From JBGPBY01 sp041481485 (GTDB taxonomy: Bacteria; Acidobacteriota; Terriglobia; 20CM-2-55-15): DNA of 5,621 bases. The DNA lies in contig JBGPBY010000488.1 of the NCBI GenBank assembly GCA_041481485.1, positions 1 through 5,621 on the forward strand. The letters run 5' to 3'. The number at the start of each line of letters is the position of its first letter. The first letter of the stretch is position 1. The translations under genes were made by a program, and so were the position numbers. The notes below the pieces were generated by a model that was given only the letters and a program-made list of their open reading frames with translations, was not told where the DNA came from and searched no databases. Shown here piece by piece: positions 1 through 5,009 of the stretch.

Positions 1-8
1 GCGCGGCC

Positions 9-29
9 CCCTCTCCCGTTGGGAGAGGG
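9..29. repeat. Short perfect palindrome (9-bp stem, 3-nt loop) at window edge
   Basis: The arms CCCTCTCCC (9-17) and GGGAGAGGG (21-29) are exact reverse complements around a GTT loop. No T-run follows on the + strand (ATTCCTTG), so it is a poor intrinsic terminator as it stands. Pyrimidine/purine hairpins of this form occur as dispersed intergenic repeats in many high-GC bacteria. It may end a gene lying left of the window, but nothing of that gene is visible. Confidence 0.6.
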
Positions 30-231
30 ATTCCTTGATCGCCCGCCTCAACAGTCACGCGCCTCCGGTAAAGATTGAACCTCGCGAGTTCTTCAGGAAG
101 GTAAAGGCTTTACCTCTGGGAATATCCGGTCGATTTGACTACAAGCCGGGTCTTAAACCTTGTAACATCGCCGCGTGTCAAATGACTCGTCTCGGCTGTA
201 ACCCAATCATTTTTCAGACGTAATCTAATTT

Positions 232-2490
232 ATGAGAGCGAAACTCCCTAAAACATATTTAACCATTTTGACGGTTTTGGTCTGGGGATTGTCCTTCCGC
301 GCGCAGCAGGCTCCGCCGCTCGTTACTCCGGGAGGAACCAATGCCTCTTCTCAGTCGAACAGCGCAACGGCGGCTTCGATTTCCGGAACCATCTCCAATG
401 GCCGGACTGGCGAGCCCCTGCGAAAAGCGTCGGTCGCTTTGCGGCAAGTCAACGGTGGTGGGCGAGGCGGCCAAAACAACAACCCGGGAGGCGGACGCGG
501 CGGGCGCGGCGGCAATGGGGGGAACGACCCCACCAATGCCAATGCTCAGCCGGGTCAGCAGGCGCTTGGTGGAGCATTGCCGGGAGGCGCGGCGGCCGGC
601 GGCGGCCAGGCTGGACAAGCTGGTCGGGGCGGTGGCCAGAATCAAAATGCTGGAAATCAGGGCAATCAGAACAATCAGAACGGGAATGGTTTTCGCGGTG
701 GCAACAATCAGGTGACGACCGGTGATGACGGTACCTATGTATTCAACAATGTGAATCCCGGCCAATATCAAGTCGTTGTCGATCGTGATGGATTCATTTC
801 TCAGGAATACGGCCAAAGGTCATGGGCTTCCGGAACGGGCGCAACGTTAACGGTTGCCGCAGGACAAAAACTCGTGTCAATCAATGTCGGAATGACACAG
901 GCCGGTACGATCGCCGGAAGAATCCGCGACGAAAATGGGGAAGCACTGGCGGGAATTCAGGTGCTGGCTCTTTCCTATCAATATAAGAACGGAACCAAAA
1001 ATTTGGTTACTGCACGTCAGGTTGTGACTGACGATCTCGGAGGCTATCGCCTCTACTGGCTGACTCCCGGCAGTTACTACATCTGTGCCATTCCCAACGG
1101 ACCCGGTGGACGGCGAGGCCAGGGCGGTCAGAATTTTGCCGCCATTGCCCAGGCTGCAGGACTGACCCAGGTCGCCGGCCTGATTAATTCCGCAACAGCG
1201 ACTCCGGCTGCGGAAGAGGCCTACGCTCCAACGTACTATCCGGGAGGTTTTGATCCGGAAAACGCCATCCCTGTGAATTTGCCGCAGGCCCAGGATGTCG
1301 GGGGCATGGACTTTATCGTGCGCCCGATTCAAATGTGGTCGGTCAGCGGTAAAGTGGCCGCGGTCGATCTCTCATCAATCCCGCTAACTCAAGCTCAACA
1401 ACAGGCACAGCAGCGGCAACAACAGCAACAGGCCCAGCAGGGGAATCGCGGCGGCCGCGGCGGCAACAACGGTAACAACGGTAACAACGGCAACAACAAC
1501 AATAACAACAATAATAACGGTGGAAGAGGGAACAACGGGGGCCGCGGTAATCAAAACGGTGGCGTCAACGTGATCCTCACTCGTATCGGTCCATCCGCAA
1601 ATGGAGGTGGAGGGCGCGGTGGCGGGGGCCGCGGCGGCGGCGGAGGCGGAGGACGTGGGGGACCAGGCGGTTTTGGCGGATTCGGCAATAACGAGTTGCG
1701 TGCCAATGTGAACCAGGACGGTACATTCGTGGTTACCAATGTGATTCCCGGTTCCTATAACCTCACGGCAATCCAGCAGGGAGCGGGGCAGATCTTTTCG
1801 GCAAGAACCCGGGTTGAAATCAACTCTGCACCCGTGAGCAATATCAATCTTGCCGTTGCCGCAGGTATCTCCATCGCCGGCCAGATTGCACCCGAAGATG
1901 GCAAGACGCCCGCAAATTTCCGAATGAACAATGTTCAAATCCGCTTAACGCCGACGGAGAATGTCCCAATCCCTGAGGCTCAAGTTCAGGTTCAAGCCGA
2001 CGGCACGTTTACGCTGAACAACGTTCAGGCATCGGCATACCGGTTGAATTTTGGCGGTGTCAGCGGCGGATATGTCATTGGCGCACGCTTTGCCAACGTC
2101 GATGTCTTGAGCGATCCCATGCAGGTCGACCCGGGCCAGGCCGGCGCTACCATGATCGTTCAGGTTGGCTTTCAGCCCGGCACTGTTACGGGCGATGTCA
2201 GCGACGACAAGAGTCAACCTTACCAGGCGGCAACATGCGTCCTGGTTCCCAACGCCCGCAATCGTCTGGATCTGTATAAAACTGCATCCAGCGACCAGAA
2301 CGGCAAGTTCACGTTCAGCAATGTGGCGCCCGGAGATTACAAGCTTTTTGCGTGGGAGTCGGTGCCGTCCGGCGCATACCAGGATGCGTCGTATCTCCGG
2401 CCTTACGAGGACAAGGGCAAAGCCGTGACCATCGGGAAATCCGCGTCGGTTCCAGTGCAGGTGAGCATCATTCCGGCAACGGCCCAGTAG
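232..2490 (+). CDS. Secreted multidomain carboxypeptidase-regulatory-like protein with Gly/Asn/Gln-rich inserts
   Basis: This is a 752-residue exported, probably cell-surface or periplasmic, protein with no catalytic domain that I can see. Residues 1-24 form a signal peptide: basic MRAKLPK, hydrophobic LTILTVLVWGL, likely cleavage after SFRA. About five CarboxypepD_reg / transthyretin-like beta-sandwich units follow, each with a G-x-(I/V)-x-G opening and a D(D/Q)(G/N)-x-(Y/F)-x-F-x-N-V-x-P-G-x-Y closing motif: roughly 49-183 (DDGTYVFNNVNPGQY), 225-287 (DDLGGYRLYWLTPGSYY), 370-530 (QDGTFVVTNVIPGSYN), 546-630 (ADGTFTLNNV) and 650-748 (QNGKFTFSNVAPGDYK). Domains 1 and 3 are split by low-complexity inserts at 75-159 and 387-486. 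Such domains usually act as structural or carbohydrate/protein-binding modules; the ligand here is unknown. No Shine-Dalgarno sequence precedes the ATG. This start is preferred because it gives the complete signal peptide. A TAATCT box at 221-226 hints at a short leader but is weak. The family assignment is firm; the function is not. Confidence 0.93.
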   Translation: MRAKLPKTYLTILTVLVWGLSFRAQQAPPLVTPGGTNASSQSNSATAASISGTISNGRTGEPLRKASVALRQVNGGGRGGQNNNPGGGRGGRGGNGGNDPTNANAQPGQQALGGALPGGAAAGGGQAGQAGRGGGQNQNAGNQGNQNNQNGNGFRGGNNQVTTGDDGTYVFNNVNPGQYQVVVDRDGFISQEYGQRSWASGTGATLTVAAGQKLVSINVGMTQAGTIAGRIRDENGEALAGIQVLALSYQYKNGTKNLVTARQVVTDDLGGYRLYWLTPGSYYICAIPNGPGGRRGQGGQNFAAIAQAAGLTQVAGLINSATATPAAEEAYAPTYYPGGFDPENAIPVNLPQAQDVGGMDFIVRPIQMWSVSGKVAAVDLSSIPLTQAQQQAQQRQQQQQAQQGNRGGRGGNNGNNGNNGNNNNNNNNNGGRGNNGGRGNQNGGVNVILTRIGPSANGGGGRGGGGRGGGGGGGRGGPGGFGGFGNNELRANVNQDGTFVVTNVIPGSYNLTAIQQGAGQIFSARTRVEINSAPVSNINLAVAAGISIAGQIAPEDGKTPANFRMNNVQIRLTPTENVPIPEAQVQVQADGTFTLNNVQASAYRLNFGGVSGGYVIGARFANVDVLSDPMQVDPGQAGATMIVQVGFQPGTVTGDVSDDKSQPYQAATCVLVPNARNRLDLYKTASSDQNGKFTFSNVAPGDYKLFAWESVPSGAYQDASYLRPYEDKGKAVTIGKSASVPVQVSIIPATAQ
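454..708 (+). repeat. Low-complexity Gly/Asn/Gln/Arg-coding insert in domain 1
   Basis: Residues 75-159 of the large secreted protein are almost entirely G, N, Q, A and R, with repeated GGxGRGG and NQGNQNN themes. The tract interrupts the first beta-sandwich domain between its VALRQV strand and its TTGDDGTYVFNNV strand. The protein is expected to be disordered or a flexible loop here. The DNA is imprecisely repetitive (GGCGGC, CAGAAC and AATCAG units), not a clean tandem array. Confidence 0.8.
1390..1689 (+). repeat. Low-complexity Gln-, Asn/Gly- and Gly/Arg-coding inserts in domain 3
   Basis: Residues 387-403 are Gln-rich (QAQQQAQQRQQQQQAQQ), 404-442 are Asn/Gly-rich and 457-486 are Gly/Arg-rich (GGGGRGGGGRGG theme). 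A short ordinary strand (GGVNVILTRIG, 443-453) lies between them. Together they split the third beta-sandwich domain. The Gly/Arg block sits just before the ANVNQDGTFVVTNV strand, the same place as the domain 1 insert. Confidence 0.8.
1462..1518 (+). repeat. In-frame GGYAACAAC tandem repeat running into an AAY codon run
   Basis: Four consecutive 9-bp units GGC/T-AAC-AAC lie at 1462-1497. Seven AAC/AAT codons follow without a break (1498-1518). The unit length is a multiple of three, so gain or loss of copies keeps the reading frame and only changes the Gly-Asn-Asn tract (residues 411-429). It lies inside the domain 3 insert. Confidence 0.85.
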
Positions 2491-2510
2491 CTGTTTGGAA
2501 ACTCAGTTGA

Positions 2511-2604
2511 GAAGTGAGAATTGATCAGTGATTAATGAGCAATGTGCGTGAATCTATCAAGCGCATTACTCATTAATCACTAATCGGTTTTCAATTCTCA
2601 TTTT
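2511..2604. repeat. Long imperfect palindrome downstream of the large secreted protein gene
   Basis: Left arm 2511-2547 pairs with right arm 2561-2604 around a 13-nt loop (2548-2560). The base of the stem is GAGAATTGA/TCAATTCTC (2516-2524 with 2591-2599), extended outward by five pairs including two G-U. The upper stem 2525-2547 pairs with 2561-2583 with two C-A mismatches and one G-U. A 7-nt bulge (2584-2590) sits on the right arm. The stem is AT-rich and ends in ATTTTG, so it could weakly terminate transcription from 2490. Its length and bulged form resemble a dispersed hairpin repeat or a short non-autonomous mobile element. No direct repeats were identified at its ends. Confidence 0.75.
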
Positions 2605-2637
2605 GTTCCAGGCTACAGCGCAGTCTTTCCATATCAT

Positions 2638-2666
2638 TTGAAACTCCCTTCGAGCGCAACTATTCT
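2638..2666 (+). promoter_or_regulatory. Candidate sigma70-type promoter for the ICMT-like gene
   Basis: TTGAAA (2638-2643, five of six matches to TTGACA) is separated by exactly 17 nt from TATTCT (2661-2666, four of six matches to TATAAT). Transcription would be expected to start near 2672-2674, at or next to the GTG start codon at 2673. This implies a leaderless or nearly leaderless message. It is a pattern-based prediction only. Confidence 0.45.
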
Positions 2667-2672
2667 GGCGAT

Positions 2673-3257
2673 GTGAATTGGAACATGTTCCAGTTGTGTG
2701 CACTCGCCGCCGGCGCAGCCATGCTGGCGATTCGAATCGCCGTGCTGAGAGTCAGAACTGGAATAAATCCGGTCAAGATCAGTCATCCGAGCGAAGTGGG
2801 GTTTGTGCTTGGAGAAGTTGCAATGGCCGTGTTGCTGCTGCGCGCCACACAGGTGCTTGTGGTGCCTTTTCCAAAGTGGCTCGATTCGCCTGTTTTAGAT
2901 TCTGAGTACGCACGCATCGGCGGCGCCGTTCTCATTTGTGCCGGACTTTTGATTTTTGGAATGGCCCTGATTTCGTTTGGGGATTCCTGGCGCATCGGGA
3001 TCGATCGGAAGACCCCTTCTGCTCTTGTCACGGGAGGGATCTTCGCCACCACTCGAAATCCGATCTTCCTGTTTCTGGATCTCTATCTCGCCGGAACTTT
3101 TCTAATTACTGGAACATGGATCTTTCTAATTGCTGCAGTTCTGGGAGTCCTTTTCCTGCATTTTCAGATCCTGCGGGAAGAACGTTTCCTGATTGAACAC
3201 TACGGCGATCGCTATCGGAAATATTGCGCACGCACCCCGCGATATTTCATGCGGTAA
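2673..3257 (+). CDS. Isoprenylcysteine carboxyl methyltransferase (ICMT/PEMT-like) family membrane protein
   Basis: This 194-residue integral membrane protein has hydrophobic segments at about 6-22, 43-64, 82-102 and 130-165 (the last long enough for a helical hairpin). The C-terminal half carries the family signature: LVTGGIFATTRNPIFL (118-133) with the RNP turn at 128-130, then EERFLIEHYGDRYRKY (169-184) and a final TPRYF. In ICMT and phospholipid methyltransferase relatives this region binds S-adenosylmethionine and moves the methyl group to a lipid or lipidated substrate. Bacterial members are seldom characterised, so the substrate is unknown. The start is uncertain. GTG at 2673 has no clear Shine-Dalgarno sequence but sits at the predicted transcription start; ATG at 2685 (residue 5) is a reasonable alternative that keeps the first membrane segment. 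The gene stands alone, with a palindrome upstream and a terminator-like hairpin downstream. Confidence 0.88.
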   Translation: MNWNMFQLCALAAGAAMLAIRIAVLRVRTGINPVKISHPSEVGFVLGEVAMAVLLLRATQVLVVPFPKWLDSPVLDSEYARIGGAVLICAGLLIFGMALISFGDSWRIGIDRKTPSALVTGGIFATTRNPIFLFLDLYLAGTFLITGTWIFLIAAVLGVLFLHFQILREERFLIEHYGDRYRKYCARTPRYFMR

Positions 3258-3283
3258 GAATCGAATCCGGAATCGTTCCAGCG

Positions 3284-3333
3284 GGTAATTGGTCAGTTTG
3301 AAATCTGCGGCCCACTGTAGGCGCGGTCTATGA
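3284..3333 (+). repeat. Left copy of an inverted repeat pair
   Basis: Two blocks match the right copy (3445-3500) in reverse complement: 13 bp (3291-3303 with 3481-3493) and 27 bp (3307-3333 with 3445-3471), both exact. Outer positions 3284-3290 match partly. The blocks are 3 nt apart here and 9 nt apart in the right copy. The 27-bp block contains GGCGCGGTCTATGA, part of a palindrome that is complete only in this copy. Confidence 0.85.
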
Positions 3334-3348
3334 CCGCGCACAGTTTTT
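3315..3348 (+). terminator. Intrinsic terminator formed by the left repeat copy
   Basis: GCGCGGTC (3321-3328) and GACCGCGC (3332-3339) form an 8-bp GC-rich stem with a TAT loop. CTGT (3315-3318) and ACAG (3340-3343) extend it by four pairs past an AG bulge. TTTTT (3344-3348) follows at once. This is the classic layout for a rho-independent terminator on the + strand, 57 nt past the stop of the ICMT-like gene. No matching T-run serves the converging minus-strand operon. Confidence 0.7.
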
Positions 3349-3444
3349 CAGACTGGGATTGCTAGAAGTGGAAATCCATAAACGAGAGATTGTGCGCGGA
3401 AATTGCTTGATGGCTGGGCCCTATCGGGCTTTCATTCGCTCCGC

Positions 3445-3500
3445 TCATAGACCGCGCCTACAGTGGGCCGCTGTCGCAATTTTCAAACTGACCCACTACC
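3445..3500 (-). repeat. Right copy of the inverted repeat pair
   Basis: This is the reverse complement of 3284-3333, with a 27-bp exact core at 3445-3471 and a 13-bp exact outer block at 3481-3493. The sequence past the core differs from the left copy (GAGCGGAG instead of GACCGCGC when read on the minus strand), so the local terminator hairpin cannot form here. It ends 8 nt from the stop codon of the DUF6152-type gene. The 111-nt spacer between the copies (3334-3444) shows no gene. Confidence 0.85.
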
Positions 3501-3508
3501 TTCCACCG

Positions 3509-3922
3509 CTATTTCCCATCTTTATCCGGGGCGTCGGCGTTGGAGGATGCTGCAAACAGCTTGCGTCCGTCGGGGAAGCTCAAATCGCGGCCATTGGCGC
3601 GCATGGAACCGTCTTTGGCCTGGTAGCCCACAACGAGAACCTCAGCTCCCACTGGCACAGATTTCTTCGTCCAGCCGCGTTTGATCAGCGCGTTTGGCGG
3701 ACCGAGCTCGATGGCCCAATTATCGACTTTGCCGTTGGCCGACTTCACGTCGATGTAAATCCAGGCATGCGGATTGATCCAATCCATCTTGGTGATGTTC
3801 CCTTTAAGATTGACCTGTTTGTTCCCATCGAATTCCGCCGAAAACGCGTGATGGGCAATCAGCGGAAGCGACGAAAGATGCAGACCTGAGAGAACAAGCA
3901 ATAGCAGCAGTTTAGTTCGCAT
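3509..3922 (-). CDS. DUF6152-type small secreted protein
   Basis: This 137-residue exported protein has a signal peptide at residues 1-23 (MRTK, then LLLLLVLSGLHLSSLPLIA). Cleavage after A23 would leave His24-His25 at the mature N-terminus (HHAFSAEFD). The rest reads as a small all-beta domain: LKGNITKMDWINPHAWIYIDV (39-59), NWAIELGPPNALIKRGW (68-84), VGAEVLVVGYQAKDGS (91-106). The HHxF...FD and NPHAW motifs and the length match what I recall of DUF6152, a family without an assigned function. The two histidine sites could bind metal; this is inference. It is the last gene of a minus-strand operon, starting 11 nt after the stop of the preceding gene. It has a strong Shine-Dalgarno sequence (AAGGAG, 7 nt before ATG), which supports this start. 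The family call is fairly sure; the function is unknown. Confidence 0.9.
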   Translation of the reverse strand: MRTKLLLLLVLSGLHLSSLPLIAHHAFSAEFDGNKQVNLKGNITKMDWINPHAWIYIDVKSANGKVDNWAIELGPPNALIKRGWTKKSVPVGAEVLVVGYQAKDGSMRANGRDLSFPDGRKLFAASSNADAPDKDGK

Positions 3923-3929
3923 CCGAATT

Positions 3930-3935
3930 CTCCTT
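3930..3935 (-). promoter_or_regulatory. Shine-Dalgarno site overlapping the upstream stop codon
   Basis: Read on the minus strand, TAAGGAG contains both the TAA stop of the 351-residue secreted protein (3936-3934) and the AAGGAG ribosome binding site of the DUF6152-type gene, 7 nt from its ATG. This arrangement suggests that ribosomes finishing the first gene help start the second. Confidence 0.8.
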
Positions 3936-4989
3936 ACCGTGAAGTCTTCCGCGCGGCTTCGTCTGCCGCTTTCTTTTCCTCAGCCTTTTTTTCTTCAGAG
4001 CGAGCCGCGCTGAGAATGTTGCGAAGTCCCAGATTTCCTTCGTGGCAAGAGTACTCGAGAATCGGCTGGCTGTCGTCCATCGTCAATGGCATGGAAAACG
4101 TCCATGGCTGGGTCCATGTCGAGGGATCTTCAACGGTAGCGGACCACTTAATGATTTTCGGGGCGACTCGCGTGAATCGTTCCGTCAGCTTCAGTGTGGC
4201 GCCATTCGAACGCTGGTAGGCCTCGTCATCTCTGAAGTTCGTTGTTTCCACGACCAGGGTGTCTCCATCCCAGTGGCCGCGCGGATCACCCATGTAAGTA
4301 CGGATGTTCGCTGATGCGTGTGGACGTCCATCCAGCGGAATGAGACGCGTTTCATGGATCATTTCATAGCGAATGGCCACGTATCCAGGCGACTGCAGGA
4401 TCTGGTACGAATTGCCGTAGATCACGGGCATCATGGACCCCGGCAATCCGCGAGTGATGCAGCGGTCATACAGGCTGCGGTCTTCCCAGGAGTCCGCGGG
4501 GCCATGGCCGAGGGCGCGTTTAGCTGCGGTGAGTGCCGCCTGCCGGGCGCGACCTTCCTCAGTCACAGGCGGAATTTTGCCGTCAGCCGGATCGGTGACC
4601 AGCCATGCCTGGCTGCCATTGACCATGTTGAGATCTACCTGCCACCAGTCCTCGGGCGCATGGAGTCCGCCGGCAAAACTACGGACTGTCTGATTTTGGG
4701 CGTCCCGTTTGAGAGCTGCAAGTTCCTCGCCCTTGATGTCTTCAAGTTTCCGGCCTGCAAACTGATTGGGGCGTTCCAGTGGAGTGCCGTTTTCGCTCAG
4801 GTTCGTAAGCCAGCCTTGAAGGTCTGGATCACCCCAGGCGGTTTTGGGAGCGATATAGGGTTTAGCCGGTGCTTTCGCCGCGGCAGGAGCCGCTGCAGAT
4901 GCGGCAGGCGTTGCGGGTTTCGTTTGACCCATTGCCATTCCGGATATCAATACGCCCGCGGTCAACAGGGCAATCGATCGAGTGTTCAT
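3934..4989 (-). CDS. Uncharacterised secreted protein, complete paralogue of the next gene
   Basis: I recognise the family pattern but know no function for it. With the start used here it has 351 residues. The signal peptide is MNTRSIALLTAGVLISGMAMG; an Ala/Pro/Lys linker follows (to about 45), then WGDPDLQGWLTN (52-63), GKIPPVTEEGRAR (137-149) and YDRCITRGLPGSMMP (174-188). Next come YQILQSPGYVAI (195-206), GHWDGDTLVVETTNF (238-252), ERFTRV (270-275), VEDPSTWTQPWT (286-297) and LEYSCHEGN (311-319). The C-terminus is a highly charged Lys/Glu/Ala tail. Cys177 and Cys315 both have counterparts in the paralogue and might form a disulfide. ATG at 5001 is open too, but the Shine-Dalgarno GGGAGG would then lie inside its first codons, so ATG 4989 is preferred. 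It starts 20 nt after the upstream gene and is 11 nt from the DUF6152-type gene. No catalytic motif is obvious. Confidence 0.88.
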   Translation of the reverse strand: MNTRSIALLTAGVLISGMAMGQTKPATPAASAAAPAAAKAPAKPYIAPKTAWGDPDLQGWLTNLSENGTPLERPNQFAGRKLEDIKGEELAALKRDAQNQTVRSFAGGLHAPEDWWQVDLNMVNGSQAWLVTDPADGKIPPVTEEGRARQAALTAAKRALGHGPADSWEDRSLYDRCITRGLPGSMMPVIYGNSYQILQSPGYVAIRYEMIHETRLIPLDGRPHASANIRTYMGDPRGHWDGDTLVVETTNFRDDEAYQRSNGATLKLTERFTRVAPKIIKWSATVEDPSTWTQPWTFSMPLTMDDSQPILEYSCHEGNLGLRNILSAARSEEKKAEEKKAADEAARKTSR

Positions 4990-4993
4990 GGCG

Positions 4994-4999
4994 CCTCCC
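4994..4999 (-). promoter_or_regulatory. Shine-Dalgarno site that fixes the start of the 351-residue secreted protein
   Basis: GGGAGG on the minus strand lies 4 nt before ATG 4989. It overlaps the codons right after the alternative ATG at 5001, so that upstream ATG is unlikely to be the real start. The shorter start also begins the signal peptide directly with a basic residue (MNTR). Confidence 0.65.
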
Positions 5000-5009
5000 A
5001 TTTGGTTCG

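Noticed and set aside
135..166. TTGACT (135-140) as a -35 box for the large secreted protein gene
   Set aside because: The only plausible -10 candidates downstream, such as TGTAAC (161-166), are poor matches at a spacing of about 20 nt, so no promoter is claimed.
35..223. 62-codon open frame upstream of the large secreted protein gene
   Set aside because: It has no Shine-Dalgarno sequence, no recognisable motif and an ordinary mixed composition. It lies in what should be the promoter region of the next gene.
259..816. 185-codon minus-strand frame antisense to the large secreted protein gene
   Set aside because: The opposite strand encodes clear beta-sandwich domains. The long open frame results from GC-rich repetitive codons, and its product looks like no family.
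1462..1518. Short tandem repeat as a possible CRISPR array
   Set aside because: The units are 9 bp, contiguous and in frame within a coding region, with no spacers.
1384..1938. 184-codon minus-strand frame with long Ala/Val/Ile runs resembling a membrane protein
   Set aside because: The hydrophobic runs are the antisense reading of the Asn, Gln and Gly codon repeats, so the frame is a shadow of the low-complexity tract.
3421..3434. GCCC-TATC-GGGC followed by TTTC as a second terminator
   Set aside because: The stem is only four pairs and the T-run is three, so it is too weak to call.
3359..3889. 176-codon plus-strand frame covering the right repeat copy and the antisense of the DUF6152-type gene
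   Set aside because: It crosses an intergenic repeat and then runs antisense to a gene with a signal peptide, a good ribosome site and family motifs. The product has no recognisable features.
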